A stretch of 64,000 nucleotides of DNA from the NCBI GenBank assembly GCA_020637235.1, contig JACJWG010000012.1:1-64000 (forward strand), given 5' to 3'. Below, piece by piece: positions 15,490 to 23,793 of the stretch (positions are counted from its first letter, which is position 1; each line of letters opens with the position of its first letter). Below the pieces are notes generated by a model. The model did no database searches and had not been told where the DNA came from. It worked only from the letters and a program-made list of their open reading frames with translations. Made by a program: the position numbers and the translations under genes. Source of the stretch: Acidimicrobiaceae bacterium (GTDB lineage Bacteria > Actinomycetota > Acidimicrobiia > Acidimicrobiales > Ilumatobacteraceae).

Positions 15490-18114
15490 TCAGACGATGT
15501 AGCCGAAGACGTCGACGATCACGTCGGTGTCGCCGGAGTGGTTGAACACCTCGAGGTGCCCGTCGGTGCCGAGCTTCAGGTACGCCTGGTTGGGCACGGG
15601 CACACCGGGCCGCGGGTTCATGGTCGATGCGTTGGGACGGCCCACACCACGGGGCCACGCGGTCAGGAACGACGGGGCCGTGCTGTTGACGGAGGTGACG
15701 TTCACCACCACGGCGCCCGCGCTGCCCGGCACGGGGCTCCCCGTGGCCAACGGCGTGGCGACGTTGGCGCCGGGGCCGAGCTGGCCGCTCACGCCACCGG
15801 TGCCGTCACGGCTGTCGACCAGACGTTGCGGGCTCACCGGCACGAACGCCCCGCCATCGGCGGAGAAGTAGCCGATCACATCGGCGATCAGGTGCGTCTG
15901 CCCGGACGAGTTGAACAACGACACCCTGCCGCCCGCACCCACCTTCGCCAGCACGAGGTTGGCGACGGTGAGGTTCGGTACGAAGTTGTGGGTCGACGCG
16001 TTCGGCCGCGGCTCGCCCGTCGGCCACGTGGTGATGAAGCCCGACCTCGTCGGCTGGTCGACCGTCACGTTCAGCGCCACACCGGTCACCCCCGTCGCCG
16101 GCACACCGCCGATCCCGGTGACCTGCAGGTCGACCGCCTCGCCGCCCGGGACGGCGCCGACGACGCCGCCACGACCCTCGCCGGTCCGGGTGTCGAGCAG
16201 GCGCGTCGGGGTGAGCGAGGTGAACCTGCCGCCGCCACCGGGCGGGGTGGCCGTGTAGTAGCCCACCACGTCGGCGATCACGTGGGCCCAGCCGCTCGAG
16301 TTGAACAGGTTCACCCGGCCGTTGGCGCCCACCTTCACCGTCACCAGGTTGGGCACCGTCTGTCCGGGGACGAAGTTGAGGTTCGACACCCCGGGTCGTG
16401 TCTCGCCGCTCGGCCAGGCCGTCAGGAAGCTGCCCGCCGTCGGCGAGTCGACCGTCACGTTCATCACCACGGCGGTGACGCCGGTCTCGGGCACACCGCC
16501 CACGCCGGTGACGTCGAGCTCGGTGAACACCTGCTGGCCGAGTGGTGCCAGGTTGCCGCCGGCACCGGTGCGGGTGTCGAGCAGGCGGGCCGGGGTGACC
16601 GGCACGAAGAAGCTCGGGGTCGCCGGCACCGGCTTCTCGATGCGCACCGGTCCGGTGGAGTACGCGGTGCCGACGTTCGACCCCTTCTTCATGGTGAGGT
16701 ACACCCAGTAGGTGCCGTTCGGGAGGGTGGCGCCCGTGGCGCTCGTGCCGTTCCAGCGGAAGGTGTTGACGCCGTTCTGCACCTTGCGGTTGCTCGCGAT
16801 CAGCGTGCCGTCGAAGGCACCTCGGTTCGTGGTCACCCAGATGTCGACCGTGTCGGCCACGCCGGCGACGTCGGTGAAGGTGATGTCGTAGGCATCGGAG
16901 AACGCCGCGTCGTCGGCGAGCTTGATCTCGCGGAGCGTGAACCCACGGGCGCCGGGGTCTTCGTTGATGTCGAAGCGCAGGTGGTCGAACCGCTGGCCGC
17001 GCCAGCCGCGCTTGTGCACGGTGCCCTCGTCGTTGAGTGCCGTCGCCGGGTTGGTGGCGAGGTCGACCGTCCATCGATGGCACCCGGGGTACACCACGAT
17101 GTCCTGCGTCTCGCTCCACGGTTCGAAGTCGCGCGGCTCCCAGGCGAACCGGGCGTTCATGCCGCCGCCGGGCGCGTCGGCGAAGCTCATCGCCCCGCTG
17201 AGGCACATCTCCACCGTGGCCCGGTGGTAGCGGTCGGGGTTGAGCTCGGTGCGCATCGGCAACTCGACGAAGCTGTCGTTGGCGATCGTGGTGCCCGACA
17301 TCTCGCCGTTGGCGAACGAGATGCCGGCGATGTCGCCGGACGTCGCGACGTCGTCCGGTCCCGCGAAGTCCCAGGGGTTGCCGCTCACCGTGGCGTAGTC
17401 CTCGCCCCCTTCGACGTTCGGGGTGAGCACCTTCGGGATCGGTACCCCGGTGGGCGGCGACACCGGCGCGTCGGCACGGCGCAGCCGAACCCAGTCGAGG
17501 GTGATGTTCACGAGCGGGTTCAGGCCCGTCGGCGTGCCACCGCGCAACAGCTCGACGCGGGTCATCGCACCGCTCCAGGGCAGCTGGTAGCCGGGCGGGT
17601 TGGCGCTGATGTCGCGCAGGTCGATGTCGTACACCTGGCACCCGGCCTTCGGGTAGAACGGCAAGAGGCCGTTGTCGCCCGCCGAGTTCCAGTAGTGCAC
17701 CGCCATGTGCAGTGCCTGGTCGATGCACATCGAGAACGACAGGTGGGTGTACACGTCGGCGTTCACCGGCGCCACCAGGCCGTCGCGACCCCACGGCAGT
17801 TCGACGCCCCAGGTACGCACGAGCTTCACCGTCGAGTTGTTCACCGACGCCACCGTGAGCGTGCCGTCGCCGTTGCGGGTGATGCCGTAGCTGTTCTCCG
17901 TCCCGATCATCGCGATCGGGGGCACGTCCTCGTCGTTCGAGAAGTCCCACGGATCGCTGAACACGTCGGTCGCGTAGTCGCCGCTCGTCGATCGGCCGCG
18001 ATCGACGCCGATCGCCGGCGCCGGATCGACGTTCGGATGCGCCGACACGGGTGCCGCGAGACCGAGCGCGATCGCCACGCAGGTGATGAGAGTTGACACG
18101 TGGCGTCGCCGCAC
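15490..18114 (-). CDS. Large secreted protein with carbohydrate-binding-like, FlgD-like and three beta-repeat modules
   Basis: This is 874 residues from a GTG at 18114 with GGAGG 7 bases upstream. A signal peptide (hydrophobic ITCVAIALGLAAPVSA) is followed by two related ~200-residue modules. One begins DYATDVFSDPWDF and the other DYATVSGNPWDF, and both have carbohydrate-binding-like strands and paired Cys (MCIDQ...GCQVYDID; MCLSG...GCHRWTVD). A FlgD-like Ig segment (NTFRWNGTSATGATLPNGTYWVY) comes next, then three repeats beginning PARLLDTRTG and ending IADV(V/I)GY(Y/F). These lack the Trp-Cys pairs of the CAP paralogues. A surface role is inferred; no catalytic site was recognised. Confidence 0.8.
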   Translation of the reverse strand: MRRRHVSTLITCVAIALGLAAPVSAHPNVDPAPAIGVDRGRSTSGDYATDVFSDPWDFSNDEDVPPIAMIGTENSYGITRNGDGTLTVASVNNSTVKLVRTWGVELPWGRDGLVAPVNADVYTHLSFSMCIDQALHMAVHYWNSAGDNGLLPFYPKAGCQVYDIDLRDISANPPGYQLPWSGAMTRVELLRGGTPTGLNPLVNITLDWVRLRRADAPVSPPTGVPIPKVLTPNVEGGEDYATVSGNPWDFAGPDDVATSGDIAGISFANGEMSGTTIANDSFVELPMRTELNPDRYHRATVEMCLSGAMSFADAPGGGMNARFAWEPRDFEPWSETQDIVVYPGCHRWTVDLATNPATALNDEGTVHKRGWRGQRFDHLRFDINEDPGARGFTLREIKLADDAAFSDAYDITFTDVAGVADTVDIWVTTNRGAFDGTLIASNRKVQNGVNTFRWNGTSATGATLPNGTYWVYLTMKKGSNVGTAYSTGPVRIEKPVPATPSFFVPVTPARLLDTRTGAGGNLAPLGQQVFTELDVTGVGGVPETGVTAVVMNVTVDSPTAGSFLTAWPSGETRPGVSNLNFVPGQTVPNLVTVKVGANGRVNLFNSSGWAHVIADVVGYYTATPPGGGGRFTSLTPTRLLDTRTGEGRGGVVGAVPGGEAVDLQVTGIGGVPATGVTGVALNVTVDQPTRSGFITTWPTGEPRPNASTHNFVPNLTVANLVLAKVGAGGRVSLFNSSGQTHLIADVIGYFSADGGAFVPVSPQRLVDSRDGTGGVSGQLGPGANVATPLATGSPVPGSAGAVVVNVTSVNSTAPSFLTAWPRGVGRPNASTMNPRPGVPVPNQAYLKLGTDGHLEVFNHSGDTDVIVDVFGYIV

Positions 18115-18181
18115 GAACGATCCTCCGAGAACATTGGGGCCCGCTCTGTATCGGCACGACGAGTGCCTGGTGTGAGCGACC

Positions 18182-18358
18182 TTAGTGTTCAGGTCGGGTC
18201 AAGAAGTCCGCGACCAGGGCCAGGTTCCCCCGGATGCGGGACAGCTCGGTGCGTGCTGCGAGGAGTGCGGCCTCGAGCTCTGCCTCGAGCGCGGTGTCGA
18301 CTGCCGGGCCGGGTTCGGCGCGACGTCCGCCCTGCTCGGGCGAGGTGCCGTCAGCCAC
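18182..18358 (-). CDS. Tiny coiled-coil protein (58 aa)
   Basis: From a GTG at 18358 the frame encodes 58 residues with a helical heptad-like C-terminal half (ALEAELEAALLAARTELSRIRG). The start overlaps the upstream stop as GTGGCTGA, typical of translational coupling. Third-position G/C bias and the helix pattern support coding. No family recognised; it resembles the other short coiled-coil genes beside glycosyltransferases in this window. Confidence 0.55.
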   Translation of the reverse strand: MADGTSPEQGGRRAEPGPAVDTALEAELEAALLAARTELSRIRGNLALVADFLTRPEH

Positions 18359-18635
18359 GAACACCCCGCAGACGGGTGTACCAGCGTCGAGGTGTGGAGC
18401 TGTAGCGCAGCACCTTGGTGGCGCGCAGCTGGGCGAGCTCCGCCTCGAGTTCGCGGATGCGTTCGGTGGCGGCCGGTGGTGCGTCGCCCTGCAGCTCGGC
18501 GACGCGGGCGCCGAGCCCGACGATGGTCTGGGTGCGTGCCTCGAGCAGCGCCTCGAGCTCGGCGATGCGTGCACGCAACTGCAGTTCGGTCGCTGCCGTT
18601 GCAGCGGTCGCGGGATCGGGGGTCAGCTCGGCCAT
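18351..18635 (-). CDS. Small coiled-coil protein with basic C-terminus (94 aa)
   Basis: This is 94 residues: two helical segments rich in E/L/A/R (RARIAELEALLEAR; IRELEAELAQLRATK) and a basic aromatic tail (YSSTPRRWYTRLRG). That tail type is common at the end of glycosyltransferase-locus proteins and may contact the membrane. It starts 13 bases inside the end of the GT-B/GT2 fusion gene and overlaps the next tiny gene, so the three form a coupled unit. The function is unknown; a scaffold or length-control role for the glycosyltransferase is only a guess. Confidence 0.65.
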   Translation of the reverse strand: MAELTPDPATAATAATELQLRARIAELEALLEARTQTIVGLGARVAELQGDAPPAATERIRELEAELAQLRATKVLRYSSTPRRWYTRLRGVRG

Positions 18636-20545
18636 GGCAGTCGGGGGTGTCGCGCTCGGAGGGTGACGAAGTTGGTGGCCATGTCGATGTCGCTGATCTT
18701 GCGCATCGAACCGGCCTGCTCACGGTACCGGCCCACCACGGCGGGCACGAGCGATGCCCGCAGGCCTCGCTCGGCGGTGGCGAGCCACAGGTCGTAGTCC
18801 TCCCAGCCGTGGATGCCCGAGTCGACGCCGTACCCGCCGAGCGCCGTCCAGGCGCTGCGGCGGAACATCGCCATCGCGTCGATGAATGCGCCGTGCACCA
18901 GCAGGTCGGGATCCCACGGCAGGTGGCTGGTCAGACCGAGCGCCCCGCGTTCGTCGAACCGTTCGAGCAACCCGTACGCGGCGACGACGTCGTCGGGCGC
19001 GCCGTCGAGGTGCCGGGCGAGCGCGACGAGCCCGTTCGGGTACAGCACGTTGTCGGCGTCGAGGGCGAACACGTATCGACCGCGAGCGCGGCCGAAGCCG
19101 GTGTTGCGTGCGGTGGGCAGCCCGCCGTTGGCGGCACGACGCACGAGCGTGATCGGCAGCCAGGGCATGTCGTCCATCAGCCGGCCGACGATCGCCGCCG
19201 AGTCGTCGGTGGAGCGGTCGTCGACCACCACCACCTCCACCGGCAACGCCGGGTCGTGCGCGGCAGCCACGACGGAGGTGATCGCCTCGTGGACGTAGTG
19301 GCCCTGGTTGTAGAGCGGGATCACCACCGACACCGCCGGGTCGGTGGTGGCGACGCTCGGCGTGTCGACGACGTCGACGTGATCGGGGTCGCCGTGACGC
19401 AACGTGGCGAGCGAGCGTTCGATCGCCCGCACCACGCCGATCTGGCCGAGGTAGCGATCCTTCAGCTCGGACGCCACCTTCACCAGCATCTGTCGCTCGG
19501 CCGTGATCGGCGCCGGTGCGGCGACCGTGCGGTGGTGGCGCCGGGCGGGCAGGTGTCGCGCCACCGCGCTGCGAGCGCGCTCGGACGTGGGAGCCGCGAC
19601 CGCTGCAGCATCGGCCGCCGTGGCGAGTGCGGCGCGCACGAGGTCGCGCTGGTGCAGCTGCGAGGTGAGCACCTCGTAGGCGGCGTCGGCCATACGGGCC
19701 CGGCGGGGTTCGTCGAACGCGAGCGCCACCGCCTGCTCGGCGAGGTCGTCGAGCGACGTGACGATCAGGTGCTCGCCGGCGCGGAACGGCGCGACGTCGA
19801 CGGACGTCTCGCTCGCGACGACACATCCGTTGGCCACGGCCTCCACCACGCGTGCCCACTCGAAGTACGGCTCGGTGTCGCGGTGCACGTTGAGCAAGAT
19901 CCGGGTGTCCGCCAGGCGCCGGTACTTGTCGTCGCCGCTCGAGAACGTGGTGTGACCGGCGAGGGCGGGGCGATGCCAGCTGAAGAAGCGCAGGTCGGTG
20001 CGCCACTCCCACAGCTGACCGGCGGCACCGGCGACGAACTGCTCACGGCGAGGGGTGCGGCCTCCGAGGAAGCCGATGTCGATCGAACGAGGCACGGTGC
20101 CGTGCCCGGACCACCGATCCATCGAGGCCACGTAGCCGAGCGGGAGGTGCACGGCCGGCAGCCCGAGGCGGCGGATCGCCCCGAGCGAGTGGGTGTTGAT
20201 GTCGAGCACCACCGGTCCGAACCGCGCGTACTGCATCGCGAGGTCGAAGAACGGTGTGCCCTGCTGCTCGGTGTTGACGCACACGGCGTGTCGTGCGGCG
20301 CGCGCCTTGTCTGCCTCGCTCGCCGGGTGCAGCACGAAGAACTCGTGAGGTGCCACGACGAGCTGATCGAGCGCGGGTGCTCCCTGGTGACCGGCCGGCC
20401 GGTCCGTGGCGACGTCGGGCAGTTCGTCGGTGACCACCTCGGCCGGGCGGCCGTCGGCGATCAGCGCCTCGACGAGGTGCTCGGCGATCTCGTGCATGAA
20501 CACGTTGCCGTGCGCGCTCACGAACACTCGACACGACGGCGCCAT
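18623..20545 (-). CDS. Two-domain glycosyltransferase: GT-B-like N-terminus fused to GT2
   Basis: This is 640 residues from the ATG at 20545 (GTG 20548 precedes it). Residues 1 to about 330 form a GT-B-like domain: VFVSAHGNVFMHEIAEHL, VVAPHEFF, DIGFLGG and YFEWARVVEAVANGCVV, the last being the GT4-like donor-side E-x7-E region in its CgeB-like form. From about residue 400 a GT2 domain follows (VSVVIPLYNQG, VVVVDDRSTDDS, ALDADNVLYPNG, GWEDYDLWLATAERG). The same layout is found at 23790-25706. It is probably bifunctional in polysaccharide assembly; donor sugars are unknown. It is divergent from the GT2 at 20587. Confidence 0.85.
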   Translation of the reverse strand: MAPSCRVFVSAHGNVFMHEIAEHLVEALIADGRPAEVVTDELPDVATDRPAGHQGAPALDQLVVAPHEFFVLHPASEADKARAARHAVCVNTEQQGTPFFDLAMQYARFGPVVLDINTHSLGAIRRLGLPAVHLPLGYVASMDRWSGHGTVPRSIDIGFLGGRTPRREQFVAGAAGQLWEWRTDLRFFSWHRPALAGHTTFSSGDDKYRRLADTRILLNVHRDTEPYFEWARVVEAVANGCVVASETSVDVAPFRAGEHLIVTSLDDLAEQAVALAFDEPRRARMADAAYEVLTSQLHQRDLVRAALATAADAAAVAAPTSERARSAVARHLPARRHHRTVAAPAPITAERQMLVKVASELKDRYLGQIGVVRAIERSLATLRHGDPDHVDVVDTPSVATTDPAVSVVIPLYNQGHYVHEAITSVVAAAHDPALPVEVVVVDDRSTDDSAAIVGRLMDDMPWLPITLVRRAANGGLPTARNTGFGRARGRYVFALDADNVLYPNGLVALARHLDGAPDDVVAAYGLLERFDERGALGLTSHLPWDPDLLVHGAFIDAMAMFRRSAWTALGGYGVDSGIHGWEDYDLWLATAERGLRASLVPAVVGRYREQAGSMRKISDIDMATNFVTLRARHPRLPWPS

Positions 20546-20586
20546 CACCGGCGTACGGTACCAACGGGCCAGTAGATTCCCGGGTC

Positions 20587-22092
20587 ATCACGTCCTCGTC
20601 GTCGCCCCTCGTCTCGATCCTCACGCCGGTCTACGACCCCCCGCTCGGCGCCTTCCTCGCCTGTGTGCGGTCGGTGCAGCAGCAGCGCTACGCCAACTGG
20701 GAGTGGTGCCTCGTCGACGACTGCTCCACCAGGCCCGAGGTGCGCGCCGCGCTCGAACAGGCGGCCGCCGCCGACCCGCGGATCCGGGTGACGTGGCGCG
20801 AGCGCAACGGGGGCATCGTGGCGGCCACCAACGACGCGCTCGCCATGGCTCGGGGCGAGTTCGTCGCCCTGCTCGATCACGACGACGCGATCGTGCCCGA
20901 CGGGGTGCACGTGGTGATGCACGCGCTCACCGATCCGGCCGGCGGCGACATCGACTACGTGTACACCGACGAGGCGCACACGCTGGCCGATGGCCGCGAG
21001 TCGGCGCACTTCCTGAAGCCCGACTGGTCGCCCGAGCGGTTCCGCTCGTCGATGTACACCTGCCACCTGTCCGTGCTTCGGACGTCGGTGGTGCGCGACA
21101 TCGGCGGCTTCCGCGAGGGCTTCGACGGCAGCCAGGACCACGACCTCGTCCTGCGCGCCACCGAGGCGATCACCGCGGCCGGCCGGCGGATCGTGCACCT
21201 GCCGGCACTCGCCTACCACTGGCGCAACATCGCCACCTCGGTGTCGCGTGCCGAGGGCACGTTGTCGCGAGCGGTGATCAACGGGCGTCGCGCGGTGCAG
21301 GAGCAGGTGGACCGGTTGGGCCTCGACGCCGAGGTGGTGCACGGAGCCGTCCCCGGCTGCTACCGGCTGGTGCGGCACGCGATCGACCGGGTGAAGGTGA
21401 CCGTGGTGGTGGCCACCCGCTTCGAGGGCGCCGCGGTGCGTCCCTACCGATCGGCCGTGGCTGCCACGGTTCGGGCGATGTCCGGCACGTCCGACGCCGC
21501 CCGTGGGAACGTGCAGTTCGTGGTGGCGCATCCGGCGAGCGCGCCGGCCGAACTGGTCGACCTGCTCGACCACGAGCTGCCGGCGTCGTGGGACCGCGTG
21601 CCGGTGCCGGGTGGCTGGTCGCTCGCCACTGCGCTCGATCGAGCGCTGCTGTTGCACCCGGCCGACGTGCTGGTGAGCGTCGCGCCGGGCATGGTGCCAC
21701 GGGCGGACGAGACGCCCGACTGGTTGGGGGCGATGGTGGGGTTGGCGGCCTCCCCCGGCGCCGGCGTGGTGGGTGCCCTGATCGCCGATCGCGAGAACGT
21801 GGTGCACCACGCGGGCTGGGACGTGCCGAACTACCGCTGGTACGAGCTCGAAGGCCTGCCCGTCGGCCAGACCACCTCGGGCAACGACCTGCTGATCGAG
21901 CGCGAGTGCACCCACGTGTCGCTCGCCGCCGCGGCGGTGAGCGATCGTGCGTGGCGAGAGGCCCGCCAGCTGGCGGCGGGCCGCTGGCACGAGGCGGGTC
22001 GACGGCTCAGCCAGGCGCTGCTCGACCGCGGCTGCCGCACCCTGTGGACCCCGTACGCCCGCTTCGACGAACACGTGGCGATCGACCTCTGA
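20587..22092 (+). CDS. GT2 glycosyltransferase with no canonical start codon for its conserved N-terminus
   Basis: The frame encodes a GT2 domain beginning SPLVSILTPVYDPP, with WCLVDDCSTRPEV, ERNGGIVAATNDAL, LLDHDDAIVPDG (DxD-like) and DIDYVYTDEAH, and a C-terminal region of unclear family. Between the in-frame stop at 20497 and the GTG at 20665 there is no ATG, GTG, TTG or CTG. Starting at 20665 would remove the first beta strand (VSILTPVY), which is essential to the fold. The start given is an in-frame ATC at 20587 (about 501 residues); a non-canonical start, or an indel in the upstream sequence, are both possible. Confidence 0.8.
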   Translation: MTSSSSPLVSILTPVYDPPLGAFLACVRSVQQQRYANWEWCLVDDCSTRPEVRAALEQAAAADPRIRVTWRERNGGIVAATNDALAMARGEFVALLDHDDAIVPDGVHVVMHALTDPAGGDIDYVYTDEAHTLADGRESAHFLKPDWSPERFRSSMYTCHLSVLRTSVVRDIGGFREGFDGSQDHDLVLRATEAITAAGRRIVHLPALAYHWRNIATSVSRAEGTLSRAVINGRRAVQEQVDRLGLDAEVVHGAVPGCYRLVRHAIDRVKVTVVVATRFEGAAVRPYRSAVAATVRAMSGTSDAARGNVQFVVAHPASAPAELVDLLDHELPASWDRVPVPGGWSLATALDRALLLHPADVLVSVAPGMVPRADETPDWLGAMVGLAASPGAGVVGALIADRENVVHHAGWDVPNYRWYELEGLPVGQTTSGNDLLIERECTHVSLAAAAVSDRAWREARQLAAGRWHEAGRRLSQALLDRGCRTLWTPYARFDEHVAIDL

Positions 22093-22108
22093 CCGCCGCC
22101 GCCGCCCC

Positions 22109-22246
22109 AACGTCCTGGGTGCCACGGATTCTGGTGACCAGCGGCGGTGAGCCGACGTCGGCACCCAGAACGTTCGAGAACGGCTCCCGGGTGCCACACA
22201 TCCTGGTGACCAGGCGCGGTGAATCGAGCGTGGCACCCAGGACGTG
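22109..22246. repeat. Two tandem ~68-bp cruciform-forming repeat units
   Basis: Unit 1 (22109-22174) has outer arms AACGTCCTGGGTGCC and GGCACCCAGAACGTT (one mismatch) around a palindromic CTGGTGACCAG. Unit 2 (22178-22246) has arms CCGGGTGCCAC and GTGGCACCCAGG around CCTGGTGACCAGG. The two units share most of their sequence. They lie between convergent glycosyltransferase genes, so they may act as a bidirectional terminator or be REP-like elements. The GTGCCAC core also occurs in the array at 3142-3290. Confidence 0.75.
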
Positions 22247-22264
22247 CAGGAACCGCTCCGGGGG

Positions 22265-23077
22265 TCAGATGACGACGGGGCTGAAGGGGTCGTCGACCAG
22301 GTCGGTGAGCCAGCGACGCTGCACCAGCTCCACCTCCTCGGGGCGGATGGTGGGCACCCGCGACCGCGACTCGAAGTGGTAGAGCACGGCGTCGGGCTCG
22401 TACACGATGCGACGGCCGGATGCCCGCACCTTCAAGCAGTAGTCGACGTCGTTGTAGTTGCCGGGGTACTCGACGCTCAGCCCGCCCACCTCGTCGAACA
22501 CCCGCATCGGCGTCAGCATGCACGCCGCCGTCACCCCGGCAACCTCGCGCCGGTGCGCGAGCAGGCCGGTGCGACCGACCGCGTCGGCGGCGAGACCGAA
22601 GCCCACGTGGTCGAGCGAGGTTCGGTAGGTGTGGCCAGCGTGCTGCAGCGTGCCGTCCTCGAACAGCAGCTTGGCCCCCACCGCACCCACGCCGGGCGAG
22701 TCGACGGCGTCGAGCATCCGCTCCAGCCAGTTCGGTGCGATCACCTCGGTGTCGTCGTTCAGCATCAGCAGATGGGCGCCGCGGGCGTGTGCCGCACCGA
22801 GGTCGATCGTGGCGGCGAAGTTGAACGGCTCGGTGAAGTCGACACATCGCACCACGCCCTGCGCTCCCCCGCCGATCGCGACGAGTTCGGCGTCCACCTC
22901 GGGCGGCATCTCGGGGCCCGACACGACGATCACCTCGAGCGACACGTGCACCGGCACGGTGGCGAGCACGCTGCGCACCGCTTCGACCACGAACACGCGC
23001 TCGGCGCCGAACGCCTCGCCCCGAGTGCCGATGCTGGGGACGACGACGCTGACGTCGACGCTCGACCCACCAGCCAT
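22265..23077 (-). CDS. GT2 glycosyltransferase
   Basis: This is 270 residues from the ATG at 23077, one base after the upstream stop. The core is DVSVVVPSIGTRGE, EVIVVSGPE, FNFAATIDLGAAHARG, LLMLNDDTEVIAPNWL (DxD-like) and EYPGNYNDVDYCLKVRASG, the GT2 pattern of rhamnosyl/galactosyl transferases with an (N/E)D-V-D-Y acceptor motif. It is paired with the small coiled-coil gene directly upstream. Its specific sugar is unknown. Confidence 0.83.
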   Translation of the reverse strand: MAGGSSVDVSVVVPSIGTRGEAFGAERVFVVEAVRSVLATVPVHVSLEVIVVSGPEMPPEVDAELVAIGGGAQGVVRCVDFTEPFNFAATIDLGAAHARGAHLLMLNDDTEVIAPNWLERMLDAVDSPGVGAVGAKLLFEDGTLQHAGHTYRTSLDHVGFGLAADAVGRTGLLAHRREVAGVTAACMLTPMRVFDEVGGLSVEYPGNYNDVDYCLKVRASGRRIVYEPDAVLYHFESRSRVPTIRPEEVELVQRRWLTDLVDDPFSPVVI

Positions 23078-23078
23078 G

Positions 23079-23369
23079 TCAGCGCAGCACCCGTGCCGCG
23101 ACGCGACGAGCCCTGCCGTACACGCGGCGGCCGAGCGACACGCGCTGCGCCGCGACCACCTGGTGCTGCAGGGCGTTGCGCTCGAGCTCGAGCTGGGTGA
23201 CACGGTTGGCGAGCTGTTCGCACCGGGCGCGCAGGTCGCGCAGCGCGTCGTCGCGCTCGGCCAGCTGGTGACGCACCTGACGCAGTTCGGCGTCCAGACC
23301 GACGACGGCATCGCGTTCGTGCCAACGCGCGAGGCGCTGCTCGGGGGTCTCGTCGGCGTGCTCGCTCAT
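23079..23369 (-). CDS. Small coiled-coil protein with basic tail (96 aa)
   Basis: This is 96 residues from the ATG at 23369. A long helical stretch (DAELRQVRHQLAERDDALRDL...QLELERNALQHQ) is followed by a strongly basic end (GRRVYGRARRVAARVLR). It is in the same transcription unit as the GT2 that begins one base past its stop. Like the genes at 18351 and 23497 it has no recognised family and may tether or scaffold a glycosyltransferase; that role is inference. Confidence 0.65.
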   Translation of the reverse strand: MSEHADETPEQRLARWHERDAVVGLDAELRQVRHQLAERDDALRDLRARCEQLANRVTQLELERNALQHQVVAAQRVSLGRRVYGRARRVAARVLR

Positions 23370-23496
23370 GCGTCGTGCCAGGGTGAGTGGCGTTGCATCA
23401 CAGCACGAGAGCATGCCACTCGGACATCGTCGCGCATCGTCATCAGCTGCTCGCTGCGTAGGCACAGTCGACGACCTGACGTAGCCTCTGGACCCG

Positions 23497-23793
23497 ATGA
23501 CAGTGGACGAGCTCGCTGCGCTGCGGGCGGAGAACACCGAACTGCGCCGGCGCGTCGATCTGGCGGCCTCCGAGCTCGCTGCGTTGAGGGCCGAGTCGTT
23601 GGCACGCCGGGCCGAGGTGCGAACGCTGGCCGAGGCCTTCCCCTCAGCGATGAGCCGCCACGCGCTGGTGATGGGCATGCTGCGCGACGTGCGTCACCAC
23701 CCCGACAAGCGCGGCGTGGTGTCGCGAGCGATCCGCAAGCTCGGCCGGGCGCCACGAAAGGCCGTGCGGATCGTCCGCGAGCGCCTCCGATGA
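23497..23793 (+). CDS. Small coiled-coil protein with basic tail (98 aa)
   Basis: This is 98 residues. The leading heptads (ELAALRAENTELRRRVDLAASELAAL) predict a coiled coil, and the basic C-terminus (RKLGRAPRKAVRIVRERLR) could lie on a membrane. The stop overlaps the ATG of the following GT-B/GT2 fusion as ATGA, so translation is probably coupled. It is divergent from the small gene at 23079-23369. Confidence 0.65.
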   Translation: MTVDELAALRAENTELRRRVDLAASELAALRAESLARRAEVRTLAEAFPSAMSRHALVMGMLRDVRHHPDKRGVVSRAIRKLGRAPRKAVRIVRERLR

